The notes under the pieces: model-generated
The model's input: only the letters and a program-made list of their open reading frames with translations
Database searches by the model: none
Told to the model about the DNA's origin: nothing
Made by a program: the position numbers and the translations under genes
NCBI GenBank assembly: GCA_019873655.1
Contig: JAIOAU010000001.1
Location: 1 to 64,000 of the forward strand
Direction of reading: 5' to 3'
DNA from: Chloroflexota bacterium
Lineage (GTDB): Bacteria; Chloroflexota; Anaerolineae; Anaerolineales; Villigracilaceae
Length of the DNA stretch: 64,000 bases
Shown here: in pieces, positions 9,260-16,900 of the stretch
Layout: every line of letters starts with the position of its first letter
How positions within the stretch are numbered: the first letter of the stretch is position 1

Positions 9260-9787
9260 TCACGCGCGGCGCAGAGCGCGCCAGAGGATGCCGAGCATCA
9301 ACCCCAGGTAGCCCAGGATGACGGCGTAGATGTGAAAGGCAAAACGCCAGTCTGCGTTGCGGATGAGCGCCTGCCCGAGCAAAACCAGCGCCGTATAGGC
9401 CAGCCCGTAGCGGAGGATGAACGTCTGCGCGGCGCGCCGCTGGAGCCAGAAGGTGAGCGGGACGAGCGCCATGCAGGCCCAGTAGGCGAACATCCCCATC
9501 TGGCTGGCGTCGGGGTTGCCCCAGGGCGAGTTGCCAATCAGGAGCCATTCTATCATCAGGCCGGCGAGGCCGAAGAGGAGGGTATAGAGCAGGAGGAACG
9601 CCGGGCGTTTGCGGAGCAGGCCCAGCATCGGCCGCGTGAGCAGATAGACGCCCGTCAGGTAGATGGCGTTGAAGGCCAGCGAGCCGAGGAAGTTGCCCGC
9701 ATCCCCGCGCAGGAAGACCGAGAACTGCCACTCGCCGACGGCGGCGGTGAGGAGGCCGAGGAAGAGGAAGCGCAAGAACGCTTGCAT
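9260..9787 (-). CDS. Hypothetical integral membrane protein
   Basis: A 175-residue protein with about five hydrophobic segments (LFLGLLTAAVG, FNAIYLTGVYLL, FLLLYTLLFGLAGLMI, ACMALVPLTFWL, AVILGYLGLMLGILW). It ends in a basic tail. I do not recognise the family. It follows the small membrane protein at 10018 and the CPBP protease group on the same strand, separated by about 230 bp with two hairpins. Confidence 0.7.
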   Translation of the reverse strand: MQAFLRFLFLGLLTAAVGEWQFSVFLRGDAGNFLGSLAFNAIYLTGVYLLTRPMLGLLRKRPAFLLLYTLLFGLAGLMIEWLLIGNSPWGNPDASQMGMFAYWACMALVPLTFWLQRRAAQTFILRYGLAYTALVLLGQALIRNADWRFAFHIYAVILGYLGLMLGILWRALRRA

Positions 9788-9805
9788 CGTTTATTGGGTT
9801 TCTCC

Positions 9806-9860
9806 GAAGAAAAATTCGACAATTGAACGGGCAGCGTCCAGGTGCGGCTTTGCGCGCCGG
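9806..9860. repeat. Dispersed ~55-bp repeat, copy 1
   Basis: The segment from gaagaaaaattcgac to tgcgcgccgg is strongly similar, with one small indel, to 14410-14465. Read on the minus strand both copies encode similar peptides (LDAARSIVEFFF here, LDAARLTVEFVF there), so they may be fragments of one coding sequence or a mobile short element. No complete gene surrounds either copy. Confidence 0.65.
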
Positions 9861-9869
9861 CGTTTTTTC

Positions 9870-9988
9870 ATCGCCCGAAAGAGCCTTGCGCAAAGTATCG
9901 CTCTTCCGGGCGATTTGGTAAAGAGGAGAAGCGGATGCTCAAACCGGTCAACAAATGCAACGTGTGGCGAAAGAGAATTTCGCCACAC
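9870..9988. repeat. Two intergenic hairpins
   Basis: ATCGCCCGAAAGAGC (9870-9884) pairs with GCTCTTCCGGGCGAT (9900-9914) with one mismatch. GTGTGGCGAAA (9962-9972) pairs perfectly with TTTCGCCACAC (9978-9988) around GAGAA. They occupy the 230-bp gap between two minus-strand genes. Neither is followed by a T-run on either strand, so they look like palindromic repeats rather than clear terminators. No other feature is visible in the gap. Confidence 0.75.
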
Positions 9989-10017
9989 ACATCTCTTGCC
10001 CTATTGGTCAGCAGACT

Positions 10018-10203
10018 TCAATTCTTCTTCTTGCGCCGATACCACACCTCAGCAATGGCAATCACCACCAGGGCGGGAATCAACCCCTTCCACCCCTCTG
10101 CCAGCATCAGCCCTGTGCCGCCCTCGGTGTACAGGTAATACATCCACAGGCCGAACACGAAGCCGGCGGACAATAAAATTACGTTGCGCGTGCCTTCGCT
10201 CAT
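10018..10203 (-). CDS. Small membrane protein, unknown function
   Basis: A 61-residue protein with two transmembrane helices (NVILLSAGFVFGLWMYYLY and GLIPALVVIAIAEVW) and a basic C-terminus YRRKKKN. A good AAGGAG lies 8 nt before the ATG. Thirty-one bp separate it from the upstream CPBP protease gene, so they are probably co-transcribed. I do not recognise the family. Confidence 0.75.
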   Translation of the reverse strand: MSEGTRNVILLSAGFVFGLWMYYLYTEGGTGLMLAEGWKGLIPALVVIAIAEVWYRRKKKN

Positions 10204-10234
10204 AAGTCTATCTCCTTGTGTTTACTCATTAAGT

Positions 10235-11104
10235 TCATTCCAGTTCCAACAGGTTCTTCATCCAGCCGGTCGAAAGCAGGGCGAGGAAGACGGCAATCAC
10301 CACCGAGAGCGAAACCAGCCCGTAGACCGGGTCGAGTGTCTGGATGAAGAAGAACGACTCCGTCTGGAGCGCGCTCGTGGTGTAGTTGGCGAAAACGCCC
10401 GTGAAGAAATTGTTGGCGGCGTGAATGCCCAGCGCCAGTTCGAGCGTTTGGGTGCGCAGGGTGACGTAGGCGAAGAAGAAGCCCATCAGCGCGTAGAACA
10501 AGACCGAGAGCAAGAGGCCCATTGCCCCCACTTCCGGGTTGGCTAAATGCGGCAGGGCGAACAGCAGGCCGTTCAGCACGGCCAGCAGCACCGGCTGGCG
10601 CAGCAACTGCCCCGTGGCCTGGAGCAGGTAGGCTCGGAAGAAATACTCCGCCGCGCTGGTTTGAATGGGGATGAAGACCAGCGCAACCAGCAAGTAGGGC
10701 AGGACGCCCGCCGGGTTCGGGTTGACCGTGTAGCGGCCCGGGTAGAGCAGGGCTTCGATGACCGAGACAATCGTCATGGCGGCCAGCCACAGCCCGGCCC
10801 CCAGCCAGACCCGTTTCCAGTTCACCCGCTCGAAGGGCGTGGTCAGGCTCTTGACCGAACGCCCGTGCATCCGCTGATTGATGAACCACGTGCCGAACAG
10901 CAGGAACGCGAAACTGGCAAGCATCAGCGCAAAGAGAACGGGAGAAGCCTGCCCGGACGGATTGCCGCCGGTGATGATTGCCATCATGGCGCCGGCGATG
11001 GCCCCGCCCACCTGCCAGACAATGAAAATCAGCAGGACGCCGAGCAGATAGCGCCACCATTCGTTTTTACCCGTCTGGGTTTGAGAGAGAAAGAGATTTT
11101 CCAT
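10235..11104 (-). CDS. CPBP-family intramembrane metalloprotease (CAAX-protease-like)
   Basis: A 289-residue polytopic membrane protein with about eight hydrophobic segments. The CPBP/Abi signatures are present: the first motif reads SAAEYFFRAYL (an EExxxR variant with Ala replacing the first Glu), the second LFALPHL (FxxxH), the third HAANNFF (HxxxN). The missing first Glu may reduce or alter activity. The start has AGGAGG eight bases upstream. It is the first of four CPBP proteins in this 6-kb island. Family members cleave membrane substrates or act in bacteriocin immunity; no substrate can be inferred here. Confidence 0.88.
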   Translation of the reverse strand: MENLFLSQTQTGKNEWWRYLLGVLLIFIVWQVGGAIAGAMMAIITGGNPSGQASPVLFALMLASFAFLLFGTWFINQRMHGRSVKSLTTPFERVNWKRVWLGAGLWLAAMTIVSVIEALLYPGRYTVNPNPAGVLPYLLVALVFIPIQTSAAEYFFRAYLLQATGQLLRQPVLLAVLNGLLFALPHLANPEVGAMGLLLSVLFYALMGFFFAYVTLRTQTLELALGIHAANNFFTGVFANYTTSALQTESFFFIQTLDPVYGLVSLSVVIAVFLALLSTGWMKNLLELE

Positions 11105-11136
11105 AAGTTGTTACCTCCTTTGGCAAAAGAATATTG

Positions 11137-11994
11137 TTATTCCTGCGGCAGCGGTTGTTCGAGCGCAATCGGATTTTTCTTGAACGCCATCATCAGCACT
11201 GCCGCCGATGAACCGAGCAGAATCAACAGCCAGACCGCGCCGCCCGCTTCGCCGAACAGGGCGTTCATGCCGTCGCCGAGCGTGTAGAGCAAATTGGTCA
11301 GCGTGTGCGCCAGCACGGCGTACCAGAAGCCCAGCCGGATGCGGGCATAACCGAACAGGAAGCCACCTATCAGTTGCGGCAGGATGAGAATCGGCGCGAA
11401 CCACCAGGCGCTCACGCTGCTGTAGTTGGTCAGGTGAACGAAGCCGAAAACCACCGCCGAAATATAGTAGTACGCGGCCACATGGCGGCGGAAGAAATCG
11501 GCGTAACGATGCCCCTGCCGGTCGCGCACCCAGAAGAAGAGCGTGATGAGCGCGCCCAGCGCGAGATAGAACCCGAGTTTGACCGCCGGCGCGGCCTCCG
11601 TCAGCCCGGAAGCGGTCAGCAGACCGGCGAACGGCGCCGGCGCGAATTGAATCGTCACCAGGCTGAAGGAGATGAAGAGGAAGAACGGGTTGGGCGCCAG
11701 CCACAGCCGGAAGCCGAGTTCCTCCAGGAAGGGGATGACGAGAACCCCCATGGTTTGCATGAAGCGTATCATTTCCTCGTCTTCGCCCCTCACATGCTCG
11801 TTTTCCATCGGAATCAGCGTCTCGATGGAAGTGCCAATCAGGTTCGCCCCAAAGCCGAGCAGGATGTCCAGCGCCAGGATGACGGCCAGGATGAGCATCT
11901 TGTTCTTCAACGAGGCGGAAATCCCGCTGGCGTCAGGCCGCCGCACGAAGGCAAAGAAATCGCGCGCCGGGTTGAAAGACGTGACCATGTTCAT
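11137..11994 (-). CDS. CPBP-family intramembrane metalloprotease
   Basis: A 285-residue membrane protein. Motifs: EELGFRLWL (EExxxR), FGFVHLTNY (FxxxH), HTLTNLLY (HxxxN), all intact, so probably catalytically competent. A second ATG six bases inside (11988) has the better spacing from GGAGG and could be the true start. The gene is 12 bp from the AIM24-family gene upstream and 32 bp from the CPBP gene downstream, so it is likely part of one operon. Confidence 0.88.
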   Translation of the reverse strand: MNMVTSFNPARDFFAFVRRPDASGISASLKNKMLILAVILALDILLGFGANLIGTSIETLIPMENEHVRGEDEEMIRFMQTMGVLVIPFLEELGFRLWLAPNPFFLFISFSLVTIQFAPAPFAGLLTASGLTEAAPAVKLGFYLALGALITLFFWVRDRQGHRYADFFRRHVAAYYYISAVVFGFVHLTNYSSVSAWWFAPILILPQLIGGFLFGYARIRLGFWYAVLAHTLTNLLYTLGDGMNALFGEAGGAVWLLILLGSSAAVLMMAFKKNPIALEQPLPQE

Positions 11995-12006
11995 CCTGCC
12001 TCCGCA

Positions 12007-12690
12007 TCAACCTTGAGACGAATTGGGTTTGGGCAGTTGTGGAATCAGCCAGTCCAGGAACGCCCTGGGCGAACGGGTCTGCATCAGAATCCGGCCCGGG
12101 CCGCTCAACTGCACCACAAAGCCCTCCCCGCTGAACAGCGCGGATTTCAGCCCGCCGACCGATTGGGGCGTGACGGGCATCTCCGCATCGAACGCCACCA
12201 GGTGCGTGGAGTCCACGATGTAGTTTTCGCCCGCCGCCAGCACCTTCTCGTGGATGGCGCCATACGAGGAGAGCAGCAGTTTGCCGCTGCCGGAGACTTC
12301 CAGAATCGAGAAGCCTTCCATCGCCGTAAACGCCTTCAGGCTGACTTTCGCATTGACCTCGATGCCCATCTCCGAAGCCAGGTACGAACCGGCCTGTACC
12401 AGCATGCGCGCGTTCTGGAGCGTCAGCACGAAGACATCGCCCGGCAGGTCGGGGGCAAAGGTCACCTCGCCGCCCTGCGGCGGAGCTTTGAAGACGTTCT
12501 GGAAGAAACTCTCGCCGCCCAACAGGGCGCGGCCCAGCGATTTGAGCAGGCCGCCCTCCGCTTTGGTCTCCAGGGCGATTCCTTCCGACATGCTGACCAT
12601 CGCGCCCGCTTCGGCGCGAATCTGCTCGTTGGGGCCGAGTTTCACCACCCCAAGCGAGTAGGAGGGACGATAAAGAATTTCGACTTCCAT
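12007..12690 (-). CDS. AIM24-family (TIGR00266-like) protein
   Basis: A 227-residue soluble beta-rich protein with the family pattern: an N-terminal GPNEQIRAEAGAMVSMS, Gly-rich GGLLKSLGRALLGGESFF, and a C-terminal VQLSGPGRILMQTRSP. AIM24-like proteins share a TRAP-like beta fold. Their bacterial function is not established. A clear AAAGGAG precedes the ATG. It lies between CPBP protease genes on the same strand, suggesting a membrane-linked role. Confidence 0.9.
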   Translation of the reverse strand: MEVEILYRPSYSLGVVKLGPNEQIRAEAGAMVSMSEGIALETKAEGGLLKSLGRALLGGESFFQNVFKAPPQGGEVTFAPDLPGDVFVLTLQNARMLVQAGSYLASEMGIEVNAKVSLKAFTAMEGFSILEVSGSGKLLLSSYGAIHEKVLAAGENYIVDSTHLVAFDAEMPVTPQSVGGLKSALFSGEGFVVQLSGPGRILMQTRSPRAFLDWLIPQLPKPNSSQG

Positions 12691-12723
12691 GAGTTTTTCT
12701 CCTTTGACAGAAATATGAAAACG

Positions 12724-13656
12724 TTAAGTGGTTTTATTGGATTTGGGCCAGAAAAGGATCAACGCGCTTGAAATCACCAGCACCAGGGTCACCGCCAGGC
12801 CGCCCTCCGGCCCAAAGGCGCCGCCGGTGAACCAATCGGGGCCGGTTTCCATCAGGTCGAACAGCGTGCCAACGCCCGTATCCTGCCCGCTGACGGCCAG
12901 GCCGAACAGGTTGCCCTGCGCCCAGTTCCAGACCGAGTGAAAGCCGCAAATGCCCCACAGCGATTCTTCCCGCAAGGCGTAGAGCGCGGCGAACAGGCCG
13001 TACAGCGTCAGGTTGACCAGCGCCAGCGCGCTCAAATTGGGGTTCAGGCCGTGCATCACGGCAAAGAAGAGCGAAGAGAGCAGGATTCCCACCCAGGGGC
13101 GGTAGCGCACGCCCAGCACGGGGAGCATCCAGCCGCGCGTCAGCACTTCTTCTGCTGCGCCCTGAATCAGCCAGCCGGGGAGGAAGATGAGCAGCACCCC
13201 GCCCAGCGCGGCCAGCCCGACCCGCATCGGGTCGCCGGCTTCGGGGGCGACGTAGCCGAAGAGCGCCATCAGCCCCACCGACCCGCCAAAGGCCAGAACG
13301 CCGAAGAGCAGGCCGCGCCCATACTGCATCAACGCGTCGCGCCGCTCGAAGCCCAGCGTGAAAAACGGTCGTTTTTCGTACAGCCGCACCCACAGCCAGA
13401 CCAGCGCAATCAGCGCGCCGAACGAAACGGCCAGCAGCAAGCCCATCAACAGCCCGGCCAGCAGGGGCGGCTGGGCGGCCAGCCCTTCTTCGGAAAAGCC
13501 GGCCAGCGCCAGTTGCACCAGTTGAATCGGCAGGCCAAACAACGACGAGACGAACAGCATGACAGCCCCCAGGAGCAGGACGCCCCACCACGGCGTGAGC
13601 CGCCGGCCCTCACGGGCCAGAGAATAGAGTCGGTTGTTTGTTATCCAGTCGAACAT
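12724..13656 (-). CDS. CPBP-family intramembrane metalloprotease
   Basis: A 310-residue polytopic protein with about eight membrane segments. Motifs: AAEEVLTRGWML (EExxxR), FFAVMHGLNP (FxxxH), HSVWNW (HxxxN). GGAGG lies just upstream of the ATG. It precedes the AIM24-like gene by 33 bp and follows the ArsR-like regulator by 32 bp, so the regulator is probably the first gene of this operon. Confidence 0.9.
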   Translation of the reverse strand: MFDWITNNRLYSLAREGRRLTPWWGVLLLGAVMLFVSSLFGLPIQLVQLALAGFSEEGLAAQPPLLAGLLMGLLLAVSFGALIALVWLWVRLYEKRPFFTLGFERRDALMQYGRGLLFGVLAFGGSVGLMALFGYVAPEAGDPMRVGLAALGGVLLIFLPGWLIQGAAEEVLTRGWMLPVLGVRYRPWVGILLSSLFFAVMHGLNPNLSALALVNLTLYGLFAALYALREESLWGICGFHSVWNWAQGNLFGLAVSGQDTGVGTLFDLMETGPDWFTGGAFGPEGGLAVTLVLVISSALILFWPKSNKTT

Positions 13657-13688
13657 TCATCCTCCGGGCAACGAACAATGTCGGAGAC

Positions 13689-14228
13689 TTACTCTCCTTC
13701 TTTTGACTCGCACAATAGGTGACCCATGATAAACATGCGGAATTTTTGCCGCCCTGCGGACGGGGGATTTTGTTCCAGGTCTTTCAAAATCCTATAAATC
13801 GTCTCGCGTGCCCGGACGAATTCCTCTTCGGTGGCGTAGAATATATGGTCGCGGGCGGCAATCTTTTCATCGTACGGATTGCCGCATTCCAGGATGTAAC
13901 GGGTCAGCGCCTGTACCACGCCATTCCCGTACAACTGTACGTGGTCAGCAAACTGTTCCAGGCCGCCGGGCTGGTCAATATCTGCAGAGTCGATCAAAGC
14001 ATTAACCGCGGCATAGAAACGCTCCTCGATGCCGTTGACCAGGCGTGTACGCCTGACCTCGATGACGCCCGCCTCTACCATTTGGTGAATGTGACGATAG
14101 AGCGAAGGCTTGGGGACATCTGCAAGCCGTTTCGACAACTGGTTGATGGACAGTTCTTCCGCGTGCAGCGCCTGGAAGATGCGCATCCGCACCGGGTGGT
14201 TGATGACAGCGAAATTCTTGAGGGACAT
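13689..14228 (-). CDS. ArsR-like winged-helix transcriptional regulator
   Basis: A 179-residue regulator. The N-terminal winged helix spans about residues 5-75 (INHPVRMRIFQALHAEELSINQLSKRL, PSLYRHIHQMVEAGVIEV). A C-terminal helical domain of unknown ligand follows. I use the ATG at 14228, since a longer reading would begin with TTG inside the palindromic operator. The gene heads the run of AIM24 and CPBP genes. A 17-bp-arm palindrome lies 22 bp upstream and is the probable autoregulatory site. Confidence 0.85.
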   Translation of the reverse strand: MSLKNFAVINHPVRMRIFQALHAEELSINQLSKRLADVPKPSLYRHIHQMVEAGVIEVRRTRLVNGIEERFYAAVNALIDSADIDQPGGLEQFADHVQLYGNGVVQALTRYILECGNPYDEKIAARDHIFYATEEEFVRARETIYRILKDLEQNPPSAGRQKFRMFIMGHLLCESKEGE

Positions 14229-14249
14229 AAGAATGGCCTGAAAGTAAAA

Positions 14250-14287
14250 AATCTCTATCGTTATCAAAAATGATAACGATAGAGATT
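14250..14287. promoter_or_regulatory. Long palindromic operator upstream of the ArsR-like gene
   Basis: AATCTCTATCGTTATCA and TGATAACGATAGAGATT are perfect 17-bp inverted arms around AAAA. The position just upstream of the regulator's start suggests a dimer-binding operator controlling the regulator and its operon. The half-site has some likeness to metal-regulator boxes such as those of the Fur family, but the adjacent regulator is of ArsR type, so I favour autoregulation. Confidence 0.75.
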
Positions 14288-14640
14288 GGCATTTGTCAAC
14301 CTGCGCTGCGTAAACAAATTGTTAAGATTTGTTTATCGCAACAGCAGCGGCGCAAATTGCCCCGTTCTCTATGCCTGCCAGGGGCGATACGGAAGCGTCG
14401 CCTTCACGGGAAGACAAACTCCACAGTCAGCCGGGCGGCGTCCAGATTGCGGTTTTGCGCGCCGGGGGCGGGCAGAGGTAGTAACAGCGAGAATCCTGAA
14501 ATCTGTTTGATGGCTCATCCTGACCAAGCGGTGTTTCGGCATCCTGCACGGAGGATACCTCGACTACACTGCGTCCCGTTCAGGAAGCAAGTAATCGTGT
14601 TTTGTTTAGTTGACATTGTCAAAATAGATACGTTCAAACG
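14288..14640. other. Intergenic region without a gene
   Basis: This 353-bp stretch shows no supportable gene. It contains the second copy of a dispersed 55-bp repeat (14410-14465) and the small palindrome TTGACATTGTCAA (about 14610-14622). Minus-strand translation of the repeat gives LDAARLTVEFVF, possibly a coding remnant. Confidence 0.6.
14410..14465. repeat. Dispersed ~55-bp repeat, copy 2
   Basis: Similar along its whole length to 9806-9860, ending in the shared ttttgcgcgccgg. It is 4.6 kb from the first copy, in the same orientation. Confidence 0.65.
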
Positions 14641-15105
14641 CTAGAGGCTTTTTGAATGCTCAAGTTCCCACTGTAGATATGCGGAGGGCAAAATTGCCAT
14701 CACCGAGTAAATGAGCCAGCAGAGAATACTCATGATAAAGAGCGCCAATCCACTGATTTGGTAAATCCGTCCTACAAATAGGAATTCGTTGATCCATCCT
14801 AAACCACCGAAAATGAGAGATGTAACAAAAAAAGAAACGCGAGTAAAACGCTGAAAAAGGAAAAGGAGAAAGAAGAAAAGGTAAAAGGCTGCCAAAATGG
14901 GGAGAATGCCCCAAAAATATGGGACTTCTATGGTGAGCGCTTCTTCAAGCAGGACAATGGGCGTCAAAATAAGATAATACTTGAAAATAAGCGGTAGTTT
15001 CCAGCGGGCGACATTTCGAGCAACCACATTTCGAGTTGCGAGGGAAAGCATCCCAAACCCCAATACCCAAACCACAAAAACAAATGTCAGCGAATGTCGC
15101 ATCAT
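14641..15105 (-). CDS. Hypothetical integral membrane protein, AT-rich
   Basis: A 154-residue protein with four to five hydrophobic helices (LTFVFVVWVLGFGML, YYLILTPIVLLEEALTI, FWGILPILAAFYLFFFLLFLF, ISGLALFIMSILCWLIY). The start is the first of two adjacent ATGs preceded by AAAAAAGG; a longer form would use TTG. Its base composition is markedly more AT-rich than the neighbouring genes, which suggests recent acquisition. I do not recognise the family. Confidence 0.7.
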   Translation of the reverse strand: MMRHSLTFVFVVWVLGFGMLSLATRNVVARNVARWKLPLIFKYYLILTPIVLLEEALTIEVPYFWGILPILAAFYLFFFLLFLFQRFTRVSFFVTSLIFGGLGWINEFLFVGRIYQISGLALFIMSILCWLIYSVMAILPSAYLQWELEHSKSL

Positions 15106-15183
15106 TTCAACCTTTTTTGACAACTTTGACGTGCATCCATTTTACCCCTTTGTAGATGGTTCTCTTTACCTGCCAGCAACCTT

Positions 15184-15972
15184 TCATAAGACCTGCTTCG
15201 GGCGCGGCGAGAGCGTCTCCGGCCCGTAGCGGCGGACAATCAGGATGAAGGCCAGGATGACCGCGCCGGTGATGGCCGCCGCCACTGCGCCCTCGCTGCC
15301 CGCCACGACCGCGTTGTACGTTCCGTGCCACAGGATGGTGGCGAATACGCTGCCGCCGGTGCTGTTGTAGAGCCAGGTCAGCACCATCGCCCCGGCCACG
15401 ATGCCGACCACGAAGGCCAGCACGGAAAACAGCGAGAGTTCGTAGTTGTAGAAAAAGGCCGGGGCGTGCCAGCCGGCCCAGAGCAGGCCCAAAATCAGCG
15501 AGGCGTCGCGCGCGCTGTAGCGCGCCTGTAAACGCGGCAGGGCAAAGCCGCGCCAGCCGGTCTCTTCGCCCAGTCCGGAGATGAGAATCCAGGCCAGCCA
15601 GCCAGCGACCGGGTTCAGTTCCGGCCATTCAGCCACCCGGCCAAAGCCGCCCGCCGCCTGCCAGTTCCCGGTCGCCAGGCGCAGACCCAGCACGACGACC
15701 GCGAATACGGCCAGCGGACTGAAGGCCGCCGCCAGCCAGCCCCAGCCGATGCGCCAGCGCGTCAGACGGCTCAACAACTCGCGCGCGCCCGCCGCGCCGC
15801 CCGTCCAGGCAGTGACGAGGAACGCCGCCAGCAGGGGCCCATAGCCCGCTGCCAGGTGCAGCCACTTCGGGACGCCGCTTATCAGGCCCTGTCCCTGCAA
15901 CGCCAGCGGGACATAAGCGCACCAGCTGAGGAAGTAGGCGAGGACAAAGTACACGACAGTTTTTTTGCTCAT
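15184..15972 (-). CDS. CPBP-family intramembrane metalloprotease
   Basis: A 262-residue polytopic protein. Motifs: GLGEETGWRGFALPRLQ (EExxxR), LLWAGWHAPAFF (motif 2 with the conserved His), HGTYNAVV (HxxxN). The ATG is placed at MSKKTVVY. The in-frame sequence upstream is derived from a palindromic repeat (16011-16027). It is the fourth CPBP gene of the island and belongs to the EETGWRG-type subgroup, different from the other three. Confidence 0.9.
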   Translation of the reverse strand: MSKKTVVYFVLAYFLSWCAYVPLALQGQGLISGVPKWLHLAAGYGPLLAAFLVTAWTGGAAGARELLSRLTRWRIGWGWLAAAFSPLAVFAVVVLGLRLATGNWQAAGGFGRVAEWPELNPVAGWLAWILISGLGEETGWRGFALPRLQARYSARDASLILGLLWAGWHAPAFFYNYELSLFSVLAFVVGIVAGAMVLTWLYNSTGGSVFATILWHGTYNAVVAGSEGAVAAAITGAVILAFILIVRRYGPETLSPRPKQVL

Positions 15973-16010
15973 CGTTTCCGCGCTCCAGAGTTTGGGAATT
16001 GCCCCTGCGC

Positions 16011-16027
16011 GCAAATCGGAGATTTGC
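16011..16027. repeat. Small palindromic element
   Basis: GCAAATC-GGA-GATTTGC, a perfect 7-bp-arm hairpin lying between the polyferredoxin stop and the CPBP start. It belongs to the family also seen at 18685-18724, 21894-21910 and 36046-36066. Confidence 0.75.
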
Positions 16028-16095
16028 ACTACAGGCTTACCGATACGGCACGGACAATGGCGGCGGAGCCGTCTAGAATGGTGATTTTCACGGCG

Positions 16096-16872
16096 TTATC
16101 CTTTGCTGAACGAATAGTGAATGGCGTGTTTGGCGCACGAGTCCACGCACTTGCCGCACAGGATACAATCGCTGTTTTCCATGTCGCCGCGCTGGACCAT
16201 GGCGGGAACGTCCAGACTCATCGGACAGTCCCGCCCGCAGACCTGGCAGTCGGAGCATTGTTCGGGGGCGGCCACCAGGCGCAGGGACGGCCACTTGAAG
16301 ACGTTGCGGAGTTTTCGCCCCAAAATCATGAACGGCGCCATCCAGCAGATGGTGTGGCAGCCAGCGCGGCGTCCGAAAAGGACCGCCAGCCCGGCAAAGA
16401 GGGCGATGACGATGTAGTAAGCAATGAACCAGGGTTCGCTGCCGCTTGCGCCGCTGTTCAGGAACGTGACCCCGTGTGTGATTTCGTAGAGCGGTTCGAC
16501 GCGCTGATAGCCGCCGGCCCGAATGACGAAGACGGCAATTGCAATCATCCAGGGCGTCCAGATGAACCACTTGACCCAGTTGAACTTGCCGCCAGGAGTG
16601 GGCCGACTGTTGATGGGCAGGGCAAAATCCTGCAAGCCCGCGCCGGGGCAGGCCCATCCGCACCACAGCCGCCCCACAAACAGGGAGGAAATGAACATCA
16701 GGGCAAAAGCAATGAAACTGCCGTTGATGACCCCTTCCGCGCTGCTTTTGACAATCAGGATGGGCGAAAAGTAGTAGAGCGTGGCCGGGAAGAGCAGGAA
16801 GGAAAGATAGAGCAGGCCGACGCGAATGCGCTGGCGCAGGGGCAATTGTTTGGGCTGGAGTGGTTTACTCAT
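16096..16872 (-). CDS. Membrane polyferredoxin (NapH/CcoG-like 4Fe-4S protein)
   Basis: A 258-residue protein with about four membrane helices and iron-sulfur motifs. FVGRLWCGWACPGAGLQ is the Fer4_5-type membrane cluster loop. C-terminal CSDCQVCGRDCP and CILCGKCVDSCAKHA would ligate two 4Fe-4S clusters. Such proteins pass electrons at the membrane to periplasmic or cytoplasmic partners. No partner oxidoreductase is adjacent. The start at MSKPLQPK is chosen over an unlikely upstream extension; the ribosome site is weak. Confidence 0.85.
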   Translation of the reverse strand: MSKPLQPKQLPLRQRIRVGLLYLSFLLFPATLYYFSPILIVKSSAEGVINGSFIAFALMFISSLFVGRLWCGWACPGAGLQDFALPINSRPTPGGKFNWVKWFIWTPWMIAIAVFVIRAGGYQRVEPLYEITHGVTFLNSGASGSEPWFIAYYIVIALFAGLAVLFGRRAGCHTICWMAPFMILGRKLRNVFKWPSLRLVAAPEQCSDCQVCGRDCPMSLDVPAMVQRGDMENSDCILCGKCVDSCAKHAIHYSFSKG

Positions 16873-16900
16873 TGGGGTTTTCCATAATCTGCAAAGCAAC

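Noticed and set aside
9870-9914. Intrinsic terminator
   Set aside because: The stem is good, but no T-run follows on either strand.
9791-9988. A 65-codon minus-strand frame between two membrane genes
   Set aside because: It runs through two hairpins and the dispersed 55-bp repeat; no support as a gene apart from the repeat-derived peptide.
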